Shown here piece after piece: positions 29,055 to 35,430 of a stretch of 37,623 nt of DNA. The notes below the pieces were generated by a model. It saw nothing but the letters and a program-made list of their open reading frames with translations, did no database searches and had not been told where the DNA came from. Within the stretch, counting starts at the first letter, position 1, and every line of letters starts with the position of its first letter. Position numbers and translations under genes: made by a program. Source of the DNA: Candidatus Ruania gallistercoris (lineage in GTDB: Bacteria; Actinomycetota; Actinomycetes; Actinomycetales; Beutenbergiaceae); assembly GCA_019116305.1 (NCBI GenBank), contig DXBY01000210.1, forward strand, positions 1-37,623. The letters are read 5' to 3'.

Positions 29055-30278
29055 ATGCACCGCCTGGCCGCTCTCTGGCGCACGCTGCGCGCGACCCCGC
29101 GCCGCCGTGCCGTGGCCGACGCCGTGACGGTCCTCAGCGTTGGCCTGCTGGTGCTGCTCCTCGGCTTCGGCACGATGATCACCAGCGATGCGAACTGGTT
29201 CAACCCACCGCTGTGGTGGCATGTCGCCCTGCTGGTGATCGGCTGCGCCCTGATGGTGGTCAAGATCGACGCCCCGGTCGCCGCTCTGATCGCCGGTGCC
29301 GTGGTCTTCGCCGCCGACGTGCTGATCGGCGGCAGCATCGGCGTGATGCTGGTGCTCGTCGACCTGATCTTCACCGTGGCACTCCTCGGCTCGGCCACTG
29401 CACTACGACGGCTGATCGGGTCGGTCGCGGTCGCGGTGACCGTGCTCGCTGCCCTCGGCTGGGGCCTGCTCGGGGGTCCGCGCGGAGCAGTGTTCCTCGG
29501 TCTGCAGTCCTTCGCCGTACTTGGTACCCCGTTGTGGTGGGGGCGCTCGGTCCGCCAGCAGCGTGAGCTCACCGAGCTGGCGGAGATGCGCGCCCAGGAC
29601 CAGCTCCGGCTCGCCGAGATGCGCCAGGAGGAGGTGCTGGCCGGCGAGCGCGAGCAGATGGCCCGCGACCTGCACGACGCGATCGCCGGGCACCTGTCCG
29701 CGATCGCGCTGCGCACCGAGGCGGCCCTGGTCCGCGAACCGGCACCTGCCGACGCGGAGACACTGAGCACGATCCGCGCATTCAGCCTGGACGCGCTCAC
29801 CGAGATGCGCGCGATGATCGAGCTGCTGCGCGGCACCACCCCGCAACGCGCACCTTCCCGGTTCAGCGACGCCGCAGCCCGCGAGCGCCTGGTGACCGAC
29901 CACGGCGGCACGATCGAGTGCCCGGACCTTGCCGAGCTGAGCACCGAGGTGGATCAGGCCGCCTACCGGATCCTGCAGGAGTCGCTGACCAATGCCACCA
30001 AGCACGGCGGCCGGCCGGTGGCCGTCACAGTGACCACCACGGCAGGCACGATGCAGATCGAGGTGCGCAACGCCGTCGCGCAGGCACTGGCCACCGCCGA
30101 CGGCGGAGCTCACCTGGATCCGGTCCGGCAGCAGAGCTCGGGGCTGGGTCTGACGATCATGGCCGAACGTGCCCGAGCCGTGGGCGGTGACCTGGACGCC
30201 GGACCCCACGCAGGTGGCTGGCTGGTGCGGGCCCGCCTGCCGATCACCACCCCGAACAGACAGGAGTCTGAGCGATGA
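29055..30278 (+). CDS. Sensor histidine kinase (HisKA_3, NarL/LiaS-type)
   Basis: This 407-residue membrane kinase starts at ATG 29055. The N-terminal part has several transmembrane helices (about residues 22-160) with short loops and no obvious extracellular sensor. A coiled segment (RQQRELTELAEMRAQDQLRLAEM) leads to the HisKA_3 dimerisation domain with the phospho-acceptor His207 in MARDLHDAIAGHLSAI. The ATPase part shows the N-box (LQESLTNATKHG) and a G-box (SSGLGLTIMAERA). It is coupled by an ATGA overlap to a LuxR-type response regulator, so the two form a two-component system. The signal is unknown. Confidence 0.93.
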   Translation: MHRLAALWRTLRATPRRRAVADAVTVLSVGLLVLLLGFGTMITSDANWFNPPLWWHVALLVIGCALMVVKIDAPVAALIAGAVVFAADVLIGGSIGVMLVLVDLIFTVALLGSATALRRLIGSVAVAVTVLAALGWGLLGGPRGAVFLGLQSFAVLGTPLWWGRSVRQQRELTELAEMRAQDQLRLAEMRQEEVLAGEREQMARDLHDAIAGHLSAIALRTEAALVREPAPADAETLSTIRAFSLDALTEMRAMIELLRGTTPQRAPSRFSDAAARERLVTDHGGTIECPDLAELSTEVDQAAYRILQESLTNATKHGGRPVAVTVTTTAGTMQIEVRNAVAQALATADGGAHLDPVRQQSSGLGLTIMAERARAVGGDLDAGPHAGGWLVRARLPITTPNRQESER

Positions 30279-30955
30279 CCGTGCGCGTCCTGCTGGCCGA
30301 GGACCACGCCGCCGTGCGTGCCGGGCTGCGGCTGATCCTGGAGTCCGCTGCGAGCATCGAGGTGGTGGGTGAGGCCGGTGACGGCGAAGCGGCGGTGACC
30401 AACGCCCGCGCGCTCCGGCCGGACGTGGTGCTGATGGACATCCAGATGCCGCGGCTGAACGGGGTGGAGGCGACCACGCAGATCGTCGCCGAGGAGCTGG
30501 CGCAGGTGCTGGTGCTGACCACCTTCGACCTGGACGAGTACGTGTTCGCCACATTGCGCGCCGGAGCGGCCGGGTTCCTGCTGAAGTCCACCGGCGCTGC
30601 GGACCTGATCGCGGCGGTGCACCGGGTCGCCACCGGTGACGGTGTGGTGGCACCCGAGGTGACCCGGCGGCTGCTGGCCGCTTTCGCCTCCTCCCGACCG
30701 GGCGCCGTCGAGAGCGCGACCTCCGCCGACAGCGCTGACCGGGTCGGCGCCCCGGCCCTGCCGGCGACCCTGACCGAGCGCGAGCGCGATGTGCTCGCGC
30801 TGATCGCCCGCGGCTGCTCGAACCAGGAGATCGCCACCACCCTGGTGATCACCGAGGCCACCACCAAGACGCACGTCTCCCGGGTGCTGGCCAAGCTGGA
30901 CTGCAGCTCCCGGGTGCAGGCCGCGATCCTCGCACGCGAGGCGGGCCTGCAGTAG
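30275..30955 (+). CDS. LuxR/NarL-family response regulator
   Basis: A 226-residue two-domain regulator. The receiver domain (about 1-120) has the acidic pair AEDH, phospho-acceptor Asp55 in VVLMDIQMP, the switch Thr in VLTTFD and Lys in LLKSTGA. A linker rich in Ala/Ser leads to a LuxR-type helix-turn-helix (about 163-226: LTERERDVLALIARGCSNQEIATTLVITEATTKTHVSRVLAKL). It is the partner of the upstream kinase. Its targets are not evident. Confidence 0.95.
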   Translation: MTVRVLLAEDHAAVRAGLRLILESAASIEVVGEAGDGEAAVTNARALRPDVVLMDIQMPRLNGVEATTQIVAEELAQVLVLTTFDLDEYVFATLRAGAAGFLLKSTGAADLIAAVHRVATGDGVVAPEVTRRLLAAFASSRPGAVESATSADSADRVGAPALPATLTERERDVLALIARGCSNQEIATTLVITEATTKTHVSRVLAKLDCSSRVQAAILAREAGLQ

Positions 30956-31030
30956 CCGCAGAATTCCGCTGATGTTCGGTCGATGAACAAATCGTGACCT
31001 AATCGTTGCCCGGAAATGAGGGGGCGGGGG

Positions 31031-31126
31031 CTGACCTCTCTGGTGATCTGGGCCACGATGGGGTCAGTCCTGCGCAAGGGCGCGCAGTTGGTTGAGGCCG
31101 GTGTACCCCCTGCTCCGGCCTCAACC
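31031..31126 (+). ncRNA. Candidate structured RNA: three consecutive hairpins
   Basis: Between the response regulator and the App1 gene are three back-to-back inverted repeats. The first is CTGACC/GGTCAG (31031-31067, with an inner TGG/CCA). The second is CTGCGC/GCGCAG around AAGGGC (31070-31087). The third is GGTTGAGGCCGG/CCGGCCTCAACC around a 13-base C-rich loop (31090-31126). Gaps between them are only 2 bases. The third alone could be the terminator of the kinase-regulator operon, but it lies about 135 bases past the stop. A small RNA or 3'-UTR-derived RNA ending in that terminator would explain all three. No known family is matched with confidence. Confidence 0.42.
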
Positions 31127-31189
31127 CATGTCTGGGCGGTTTTCTGTCGGCCCGATCCTCGCGCTGTGCACGCACGGGGTCGACTCGCC

Positions 31190-31195
31190 TAGCCT
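31190..31195 (+). promoter_or_regulatory. -10 of a probable leaderless transcript for the App1 gene
   Basis: TAGCCT ends 6 bases before the ATG at 31202, so transcription should begin at or beside the start codon. No Shine-Dalgarno precedes the ATG, in keeping with leaderless translation. Confidence 0.5.
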
Positions 31196-31201
31196 GAAGG
31201 C

Positions 31202-32248
31202 ATGTCAGCGACGCACGTAGCCGCCCGGGTCGAGGACGGATTTCACCGCCGCCTCATCCCCTTCCTGCGGAGGCGCGGCTGGCGCCCGCGGACGATCAGC
31301 TATATCGGCTACGGCAATGCCGACTCCGTCCGCGTGCTCGGCCGGGTGGTGCTCAGCCGCCAGCAGAGCAGGCAGCACGCGGGGGCTGAGGGCCCGCTGC
31401 AGGAGGACCTGATCGCCCGCCGGGGCTGGCGCTCCTACGTCAGCGCACCGGTCTCCTACCTCCCGGTGACCGTTCGCGTAGGTGAGACCGAGCACCGCAC
31501 GGTCACCGACCGCAGCGGCTACCTCGACCTGATGGTGGGCGACCACGGCCTGCCGCCCGGCTGGCACGACGTGCAGATCCGGGCCAAGGCCGCCGCCCCG
31601 ATCGCGGCCCGGGTCCGGATCGTCTCCGCCGAGGCGCGGTTGGGCATCGTCTCCGACATCGACGACACCACCCTGGTGACTCTGGTGCCCCGGCCGCTGG
31701 TGGCGCTGTGGAACACGTTCGTGCGCCACGGCACCGCCCGGCACGTGGTGCCCGGGATGGCCAGCATGTACAGCCGGATCCTCACCGACCATCCCGAGGC
31801 ACCGTTGTTCTACCTGTCCACCGGGGCCTGGAACGTGATGCCCACCCTGGTGCAGTTCCTGCGCAGCCACTCCTTCCCCGCAGGTCCGATGCTGCTCACC
31901 GACTGGGGGCCCACGAACACCGGCTGGTTCCGTTCCGGGCAGGAGCACAAGCGGGTGGCATTGCGCCGGCTCGCTGCCGAGTTCCCGCACATCCGCTGGG
32001 TGCTGGTGGGTGATGACGGCCAGCACGACCCGCAGCTCTATCGGGAGTTCGCGCGGGAGTACCCCAGCCGGGTGGCGGCGATCGCGATCCGGGAACTGAC
32101 CCCCGGGGAACAGGTGCTCGCACACGGCACACCGGTGCCCACGGTGGAGCCTGGGGAGGAGCGTCAGTTCACCCCGGCGCCGGAGCTCTCCGGCGCGGAC
32201 GGGTTCGACCTGGCGCCACAGGTGCGCCGCGCACTGGAGACCTCCTGA
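31202..32248 (+). CDS. App1 family phosphatidate phosphatase-like protein (DUF2183)
   Basis: A 348-residue protein with an N-terminal beta domain (about 1-140) and a C-terminal HAD-like App1 catalytic domain. The nucleophile motif DxDxT is in GIVSDIDDTTLVT (about residue 150). Later blocks FYLSTGAWNVMPTLVQFLRSHSFPAGPMLLTDWG and WVLVGDDGQHDPQLYREFAREYPSRVAAIAIREL are diagnostic of the family. Yeast App1 dephosphorylates phosphatidate; for bacterial members the substrate is assumed, not shown. No signal peptide. It is convergent with the following gene, separated by 17 bases. Confidence 0.92.
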   Translation: MSATHVAARVEDGFHRRLIPFLRRRGWRPRTISYIGYGNADSVRVLGRVVLSRQQSRQHAGAEGPLQEDLIARRGWRSYVSAPVSYLPVTVRVGETEHRTVTDRSGYLDLMVGDHGLPPGWHDVQIRAKAAAPIAARVRIVSAEARLGIVSDIDDTTLVTLVPRPLVALWNTFVRHGTARHVVPGMASMYSRILTDHPEAPLFYLSTGAWNVMPTLVQFLRSHSFPAGPMLLTDWGPTNTGWFRSGQEHKRVALRRLAAEFPHIRWVLVGDDGQHDPQLYREFAREYPSRVAAIAIRELTPGEQVLAHGTPVPTVEPGEERQFTPAPELSGADGFDLAPQVRRALETS

Positions 32249-32265
32249 TCCACTGCGCGGATGCC

Positions 32266-32823
32266 TCAGCCGCAGTCGTCGCAGATGCCGGAGGCGGGCA
32301 GCTGCATGAAGCAGGACGGGCAGACCTTGGGCGCCTCCTCGGGAACGGGCCGGCGGCGCTCGCGGGGTTGGGCGCTGCGAGTGGCCGGCCGGCTCCGCCG
32401 TTCCCGGGCGGCGTCGGCAGCCGCTTCCGCCTCGGCCTGTTCGGCGGCCACCACGGCGGCGAGGACTTCGGCGGGGATGTCATCGGCGAACCGCCGGTAA
32501 CAGGTGAACCGGGCGGCGGCCGTGCTGTCCTCGGTGCCGCCCTCCTTCCCCCGGCCGTGCACCACCAGTGAGGTCAGCGGCGGCAGGCCCTCGGCGTGGC
32601 AGCGAGCGACCACTGTGGCCAGCACGCCGCCGATCCAGTTCCGCAGCGGTGAGCCGGTGCGCAGCCGGGTGCGGGTCTGGACCTCCTCGGCCAGCTCGGC
32701 ATAGGTGATGACGCCCTGGTAGTGGCTGGCCACCTCGGTGAGCACCGCAACAGCTTCCTCGGCCCAGGCCCTGGAGCCCTCGTTGACTCCGACCCGACGT
32801 TCTCCAGTCCGCTGATCCGTCAT
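32266..32823 (-). CDS. Conserved actinobacterial protein with C-terminal zinc ribbon
   Basis: A 185-residue protein starting at ATG 32823 (MTDQRTGERRVG, preceded by CTGGAG). The N-terminal half has an alpha/winged-helix-like pattern (VLTEVASHYQGVITYAELAEEVQTRTRLRTGSPLRNWIGGVLATV) reminiscent of small actinobacterial proteins associated with DNA metabolism. A charged helical middle follows, and the end is CPSCFMQLPASGICDDC, a four-cysteine zinc ribbon. Function unknown; nucleic-acid or protein binding is a guess from the ribbon. Confidence 0.75.
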   Translation of the reverse strand: MTDQRTGERRVGVNEGSRAWAEEAVAVLTEVASHYQGVITYAELAEEVQTRTRLRTGSPLRNWIGGVLATVVARCHAEGLPPLTSLVVHGRGKEGGTEDSTAAARFTCYRRFADDIPAEVLAAVVAAEQAEAEAAADAARERRSRPATRSAQPRERRRPVPEEAPKVCPSCFMQLPASGICDDCG

Positions 32824-32937
32824 GACTCCAGGATCCCATCCCCGGTGGCAGCGGTGCACCGCGGGTGATCCGGTGCCCCGGTGACTGGGTCCGTGGGCAT
32901 TGGGGGCGCGCTGGCCGCACCCGTGAGCGCTGGGTGA

Positions 32938-32963
32938 ACCGGCGCGCGTCGGCCTGCGCCGGT
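32938..32963 (-). terminator. Terminator hairpin of the VIT transporter gene
   Basis: ACCGGCGC and GCGCCGGT pair perfectly over 8 bases around a 10-base loop, 5 bases beyond the VIT stop codon on the minus strand. No U-tract. The rest of the 145-base gap shows nothing else. Confidence 0.5.
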
Positions 32964-32968
32964 GCCCG

Positions 32969-34051
32969 TCAGGCGAGGGTGGTCCCGAAGGCCAGGCCGA
33001 GCAGATAGGTAGCGGCCGCAGCGCCCCAGCCGATCGCCAGTTGGCGCAGTGCCCGCGGCAGCGGGGCCGCTCCGGAGAGGATGCCGACGATCGCGCCGGT
33101 GATCATCAGCGCCACCCCCACCAGTCCGGCGGCGAGCCCCACGGCGGCCCACCCGGTCAGGCCGACCAGATAGGGCAGGACCGGGATGATCGCCCCGGAG
33201 GAGAAGAAGCCGAAGCTGGACACGGCTGCCTGCCAGGGTGAGCCGATCTCCTCCAACGAGTGCGTGGTACCGCGGCTGGGCACCACTGCGGGGTTGTGCG
33301 TGGCGAGCCGCTCCTCGGCCCGGGCCTGGGCCTCTTCGGCCGACATCCCCCGCGCCCGGTAGACCAACGCCAGCTCGTTCGCGTTCACGTCCAGATCGCC
33401 CACGGCCTGGTGCGCCGTCGGGCTCGGTGCGGACGCTTCGAGCAGCTCGCGCTGGGACCGGACCGAGACGAACTCGCCTGCGCCCATGGACAGCGCACCG
33501 GCGAGCAGACCGGCCAGGCCGGTGAGCAGCACAGTGCCGGTCCCCACACCGGAGGCGCCGATGCCCAGCACCAGCGCGAGGTTGGAGACCAGCCCGTCGT
33601 TCATCCCGAACACCGCTGCCCGGAACGTGCCGGAAATCCGCGCCCGGCCACGGACGGCGAGCGAGCGCACCACCTCCTCGTGGATCTGTTCGTCCGCGGC
33701 CATCGAGGCGGTGGCGTGCTCGTCCTCGGCATAGTCCGAGCGGGACTCCGCGCGCTGGGCGAGCGCGAGCACGAACACCGACCCGAACCGGCGGGCGAGC
33801 GCGATCAGCAACCGGGAGCGCAGTGCCGGCCTGCGGGGCCGGCCGATGTGGCTGCCGAGCAGGGTCTCCCAGTGCGCGGCGTGCCGCCCCTCGGCCTGGG
33901 CGAGCGCGAGCAGGATCGCCCGCTCCTCACCATCACGGCGGGCGGCGAGCTCGGTGTACACCGCGGCCTCGGCGCGCTCCTCGGCCAGGTAGCGCCGCCA
34001 CCGCCGGATCTCGGGCGGGCGCGGTGAGTCCACAGGAGCGTCGGGTGGCAT
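32969..34051 (-). CDS. Ferritin-like/VIT1-CCC1 family metal transporter
   Basis: A 360-residue protein. Residues about 15-145 form a ferritin/rubrerythrin-like helical domain with the expected metal ligands (RYLAEERAEAAVYTELA, LAQAEGRHAAHWE, ADEQIHEEV). The C-terminal VIT domain has five helices, with FRAAVFGMNDGLVSNLALVLGIGAS and GLLAGALSMGAGEFVSVRSQRELLEA as diagnostic blocks. Members export or store Fe(II)/Mn(II). The frame extends upstream to 34321 without a good start; ATG 34051, with AGGAG just before it, gives the expected length. It may act in metal homeostasis alongside the iron-type uptake operon, but the two are 11 kb apart. Confidence 0.92.
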   Translation of the reverse strand: MPPDAPVDSPRPPEIRRWRRYLAEERAEAAVYTELAARRDGEERAILLALAQAEGRHAAHWETLLGSHIGRPRRPALRSRLLIALARRFGSVFVLALAQRAESRSDYAEDEHATASMAADEQIHEEVVRSLAVRGRARISGTFRAAVFGMNDGLVSNLALVLGIGASGVGTGTVLLTGLAGLLAGALSMGAGEFVSVRSQRELLEASAPSPTAHQAVGDLDVNANELALVYRARGMSAEEAQARAEERLATHNPAVVPSRGTTHSLEEIGSPWQAAVSSFGFFSSGAIIPVLPYLVGLTGWAAVGLAAGLVGVALMITGAIVGILSGAAPLPRALRQLAIGWGAAAATYLLGLAFGTTLA

Positions 34052-34401
34052 GCTCCTAGTCTTCCAGACCACGGTCGCGGTGGGATGAGCCGGGCGAACG
34101 AGGAGCGGCGCCGCCGAGTGATCGACGGCGCCGCAAGCGACGCGAACCAAGGCAGAAAATCTGGCGCGGGGGAGTCGCCAGCCCAAGGAAATCTCGCCGC
34201 AGCCCCTACGGTGACACAGGAATGGCGGTTTCGTCTGCCCCCAGCTCGTGGGGCAGATCACAGCCGAGAAACGGTCCCTTCTCCGGGAAACTCCGTCGGA
34301 TACTCGCGACACGTCTGGCACCGAACGGTGCTACCGCGCGGTTTGTATCCAGTACCGCGGGTAGCCACCACTTCTCGCTCAACGCACCGACGGCGTCCCT
34401 C
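34052..34401. other. Divergent intergenic region with a hairpin
   Basis: The roughly 350 bases between the VIT start and the repeats before the HNH gene hold no convincing gene. The open frames here are weak. A perfect 8-base stem TCTGCCCC/GGGGCAGA with an 8-base loop lies at 34234-34257; it could be a regulatory hairpin or an operator. The stretch is somewhat less GC-rich than the flanking genes. Confidence 0.45.
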
Positions 34402-34452
34402 TCACCCCCGCATCACCCGCCGGGTGAGCCAAAAATCACCCGTCGATCACCA
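34402..34452 (+). promoter_or_regulatory. Phased TCACCC repeats upstream of the HNH nuclease gene
   Basis: TCACCC starts at 34402, 34413 and 34436, with a one-mismatch copy (TCACCA) at 34447; the steps are 11, 23 and 11 bases. An inverted GGGTGA at 34422 fills the gap in the middle. Motif, period and orientation toward the gene match the array at 8360-8421. It lies about 100 bases before the ATG. No clear -10/-35 is seen downstream. Confidence 0.55.
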
Positions 34453-34551
34453 CTGCTCGCACCCGTCCTCGGCCACCGCTCTCGCCACGTTGTCCACAAC
34501 CCGCCCCCGGCAGCCGGAGTCGCCGGCCCGGCGCTGGGTGAGGATCTCCTC

Positions 34552-35430
34552 ATGCGCGAGCGGCACCCTCTTCGTCGGGCCACCACTGCGGTGGTGGTCG
34601 GGGCGCTGCTGCTCGCCGTCGTCCTGCTCGTGCCGCAGTGGTGGCAGCACATTCGGTCCCCACCGCCATGGCCGGTACCGGCGGCGAGCCTGGAGCGAGC
34701 GCGCACGGCGCTGCCTGGGCTGCCGGTGGTGAGCCCGTTGCCGCTGACCGAGTACGACCGGGAGTTCTTCGGTCGGCCGTGGGCGGATGTGGATCAGAAC
34801 GGCTGCGACACCCGCAACGATGTGCTCCGCGCCTGGCTCACCGACACCCGGCTCGACCCGGCGGTCGACTGTGTGGTGGTCAGCGGTCGGCTGGTCGACC
34901 CGTACACCGGCCACCTGGTGGAGTTCCGCCGCGGGACGCAGACCAGTGCCGCCGTGCAGATCGACCATGTGGTGGCGTTGGCGGACGCGTGGCGCAAGGG
35001 TGCCGCCGACTGGTCAGCGGAGCTGGCCCGGCTGTTCGCGAACGATCCGGCCAACCTGATTCCGGTCGATGGTCAGGTGAACCAGGACAAGCAGGCCGAC
35101 GACGCCGCCTCCTGGCTTCCGCCGAATGCCGGCTTCCACTGTGGGTACGTCGTGCAACAGGTGCTGGTGAAGAGCGCCTATGGGCTCGGCGTCTCCGCCG
35201 AGGAGCTCGGCGCTCTCGGCGAGGTGCTCACCGGCTGTCGCGGTACTGAGGTGCCCCCGCCGAGCTCTCGAGCAGTCTCCGTGGCGGATGTGGTGCTGCG
35301 ATGTCGGCGGGCACCGATAGCCTCACCAGCGGAAGCCGCACGCCGGCTCGCCGAGCGGCGACCGCTCGAGCAGCACAGCACAAGGAGAACCCGTGTTCCT
35401 GCAGGACGACACGCTGGTCTACAGCGCTAG
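34552..35430 (+). CDS. Membrane-anchored or secreted HNH family nuclease (DUF1524/GmrSD-C-like)
   Basis: A 292-residue protein starting at ATG 34552. A single hydrophobic segment follows a basic start (about residues 9-28), so the nuclease domain should be outside the membrane. The domain shows REFFGRPWADVDQNGCDTRNDVLRAW, the HNH core QIDHVVALADAWRKGA, and NDPANLIPVDGQVNQDKQADDAASWLPP, then a Cys pair region (FHCGYVVQQVLVKSAYGL ... LTGC). This is the common secreted actinobacterial HNH nuclease. Normal members end near the last Cys (LTGC); here about 55 further Arg/Ala-rich residues run 38 bases into the next gene, which may be a recent loss of the original stop. Confidence 0.85.
   Translation: MRERHPLRRATTAVVVGALLLAVVLLVPQWWQHIRSPPPWPVPAASLERARTALPGLPVVSPLPLTEYDREFFGRPWADVDQNGCDTRNDVLRAWLTDTRLDPAVDCVVVSGRLVDPYTGHLVEFRRGTQTSAAVQIDHVVALADAWRKGAADWSAELARLFANDPANLIPVDGQVNQDKQADDAASWLPPNAGFHCGYVVQQVLVKSAYGLGVSAEELGALGEVLTGCRGTEVPPPSSRAVSVADVVLRCRRAPIASPAEAARRLAERRPLEQHSTRRTRVPAGRHAGLQR

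Noticed and set aside
31090..31126. Third hairpin considered as part of the actinobacterial 6C RNA
   Set aside because: The loop has five rather than six C and the preceding hairpins lack C-rich loops, so the family rule is not met.
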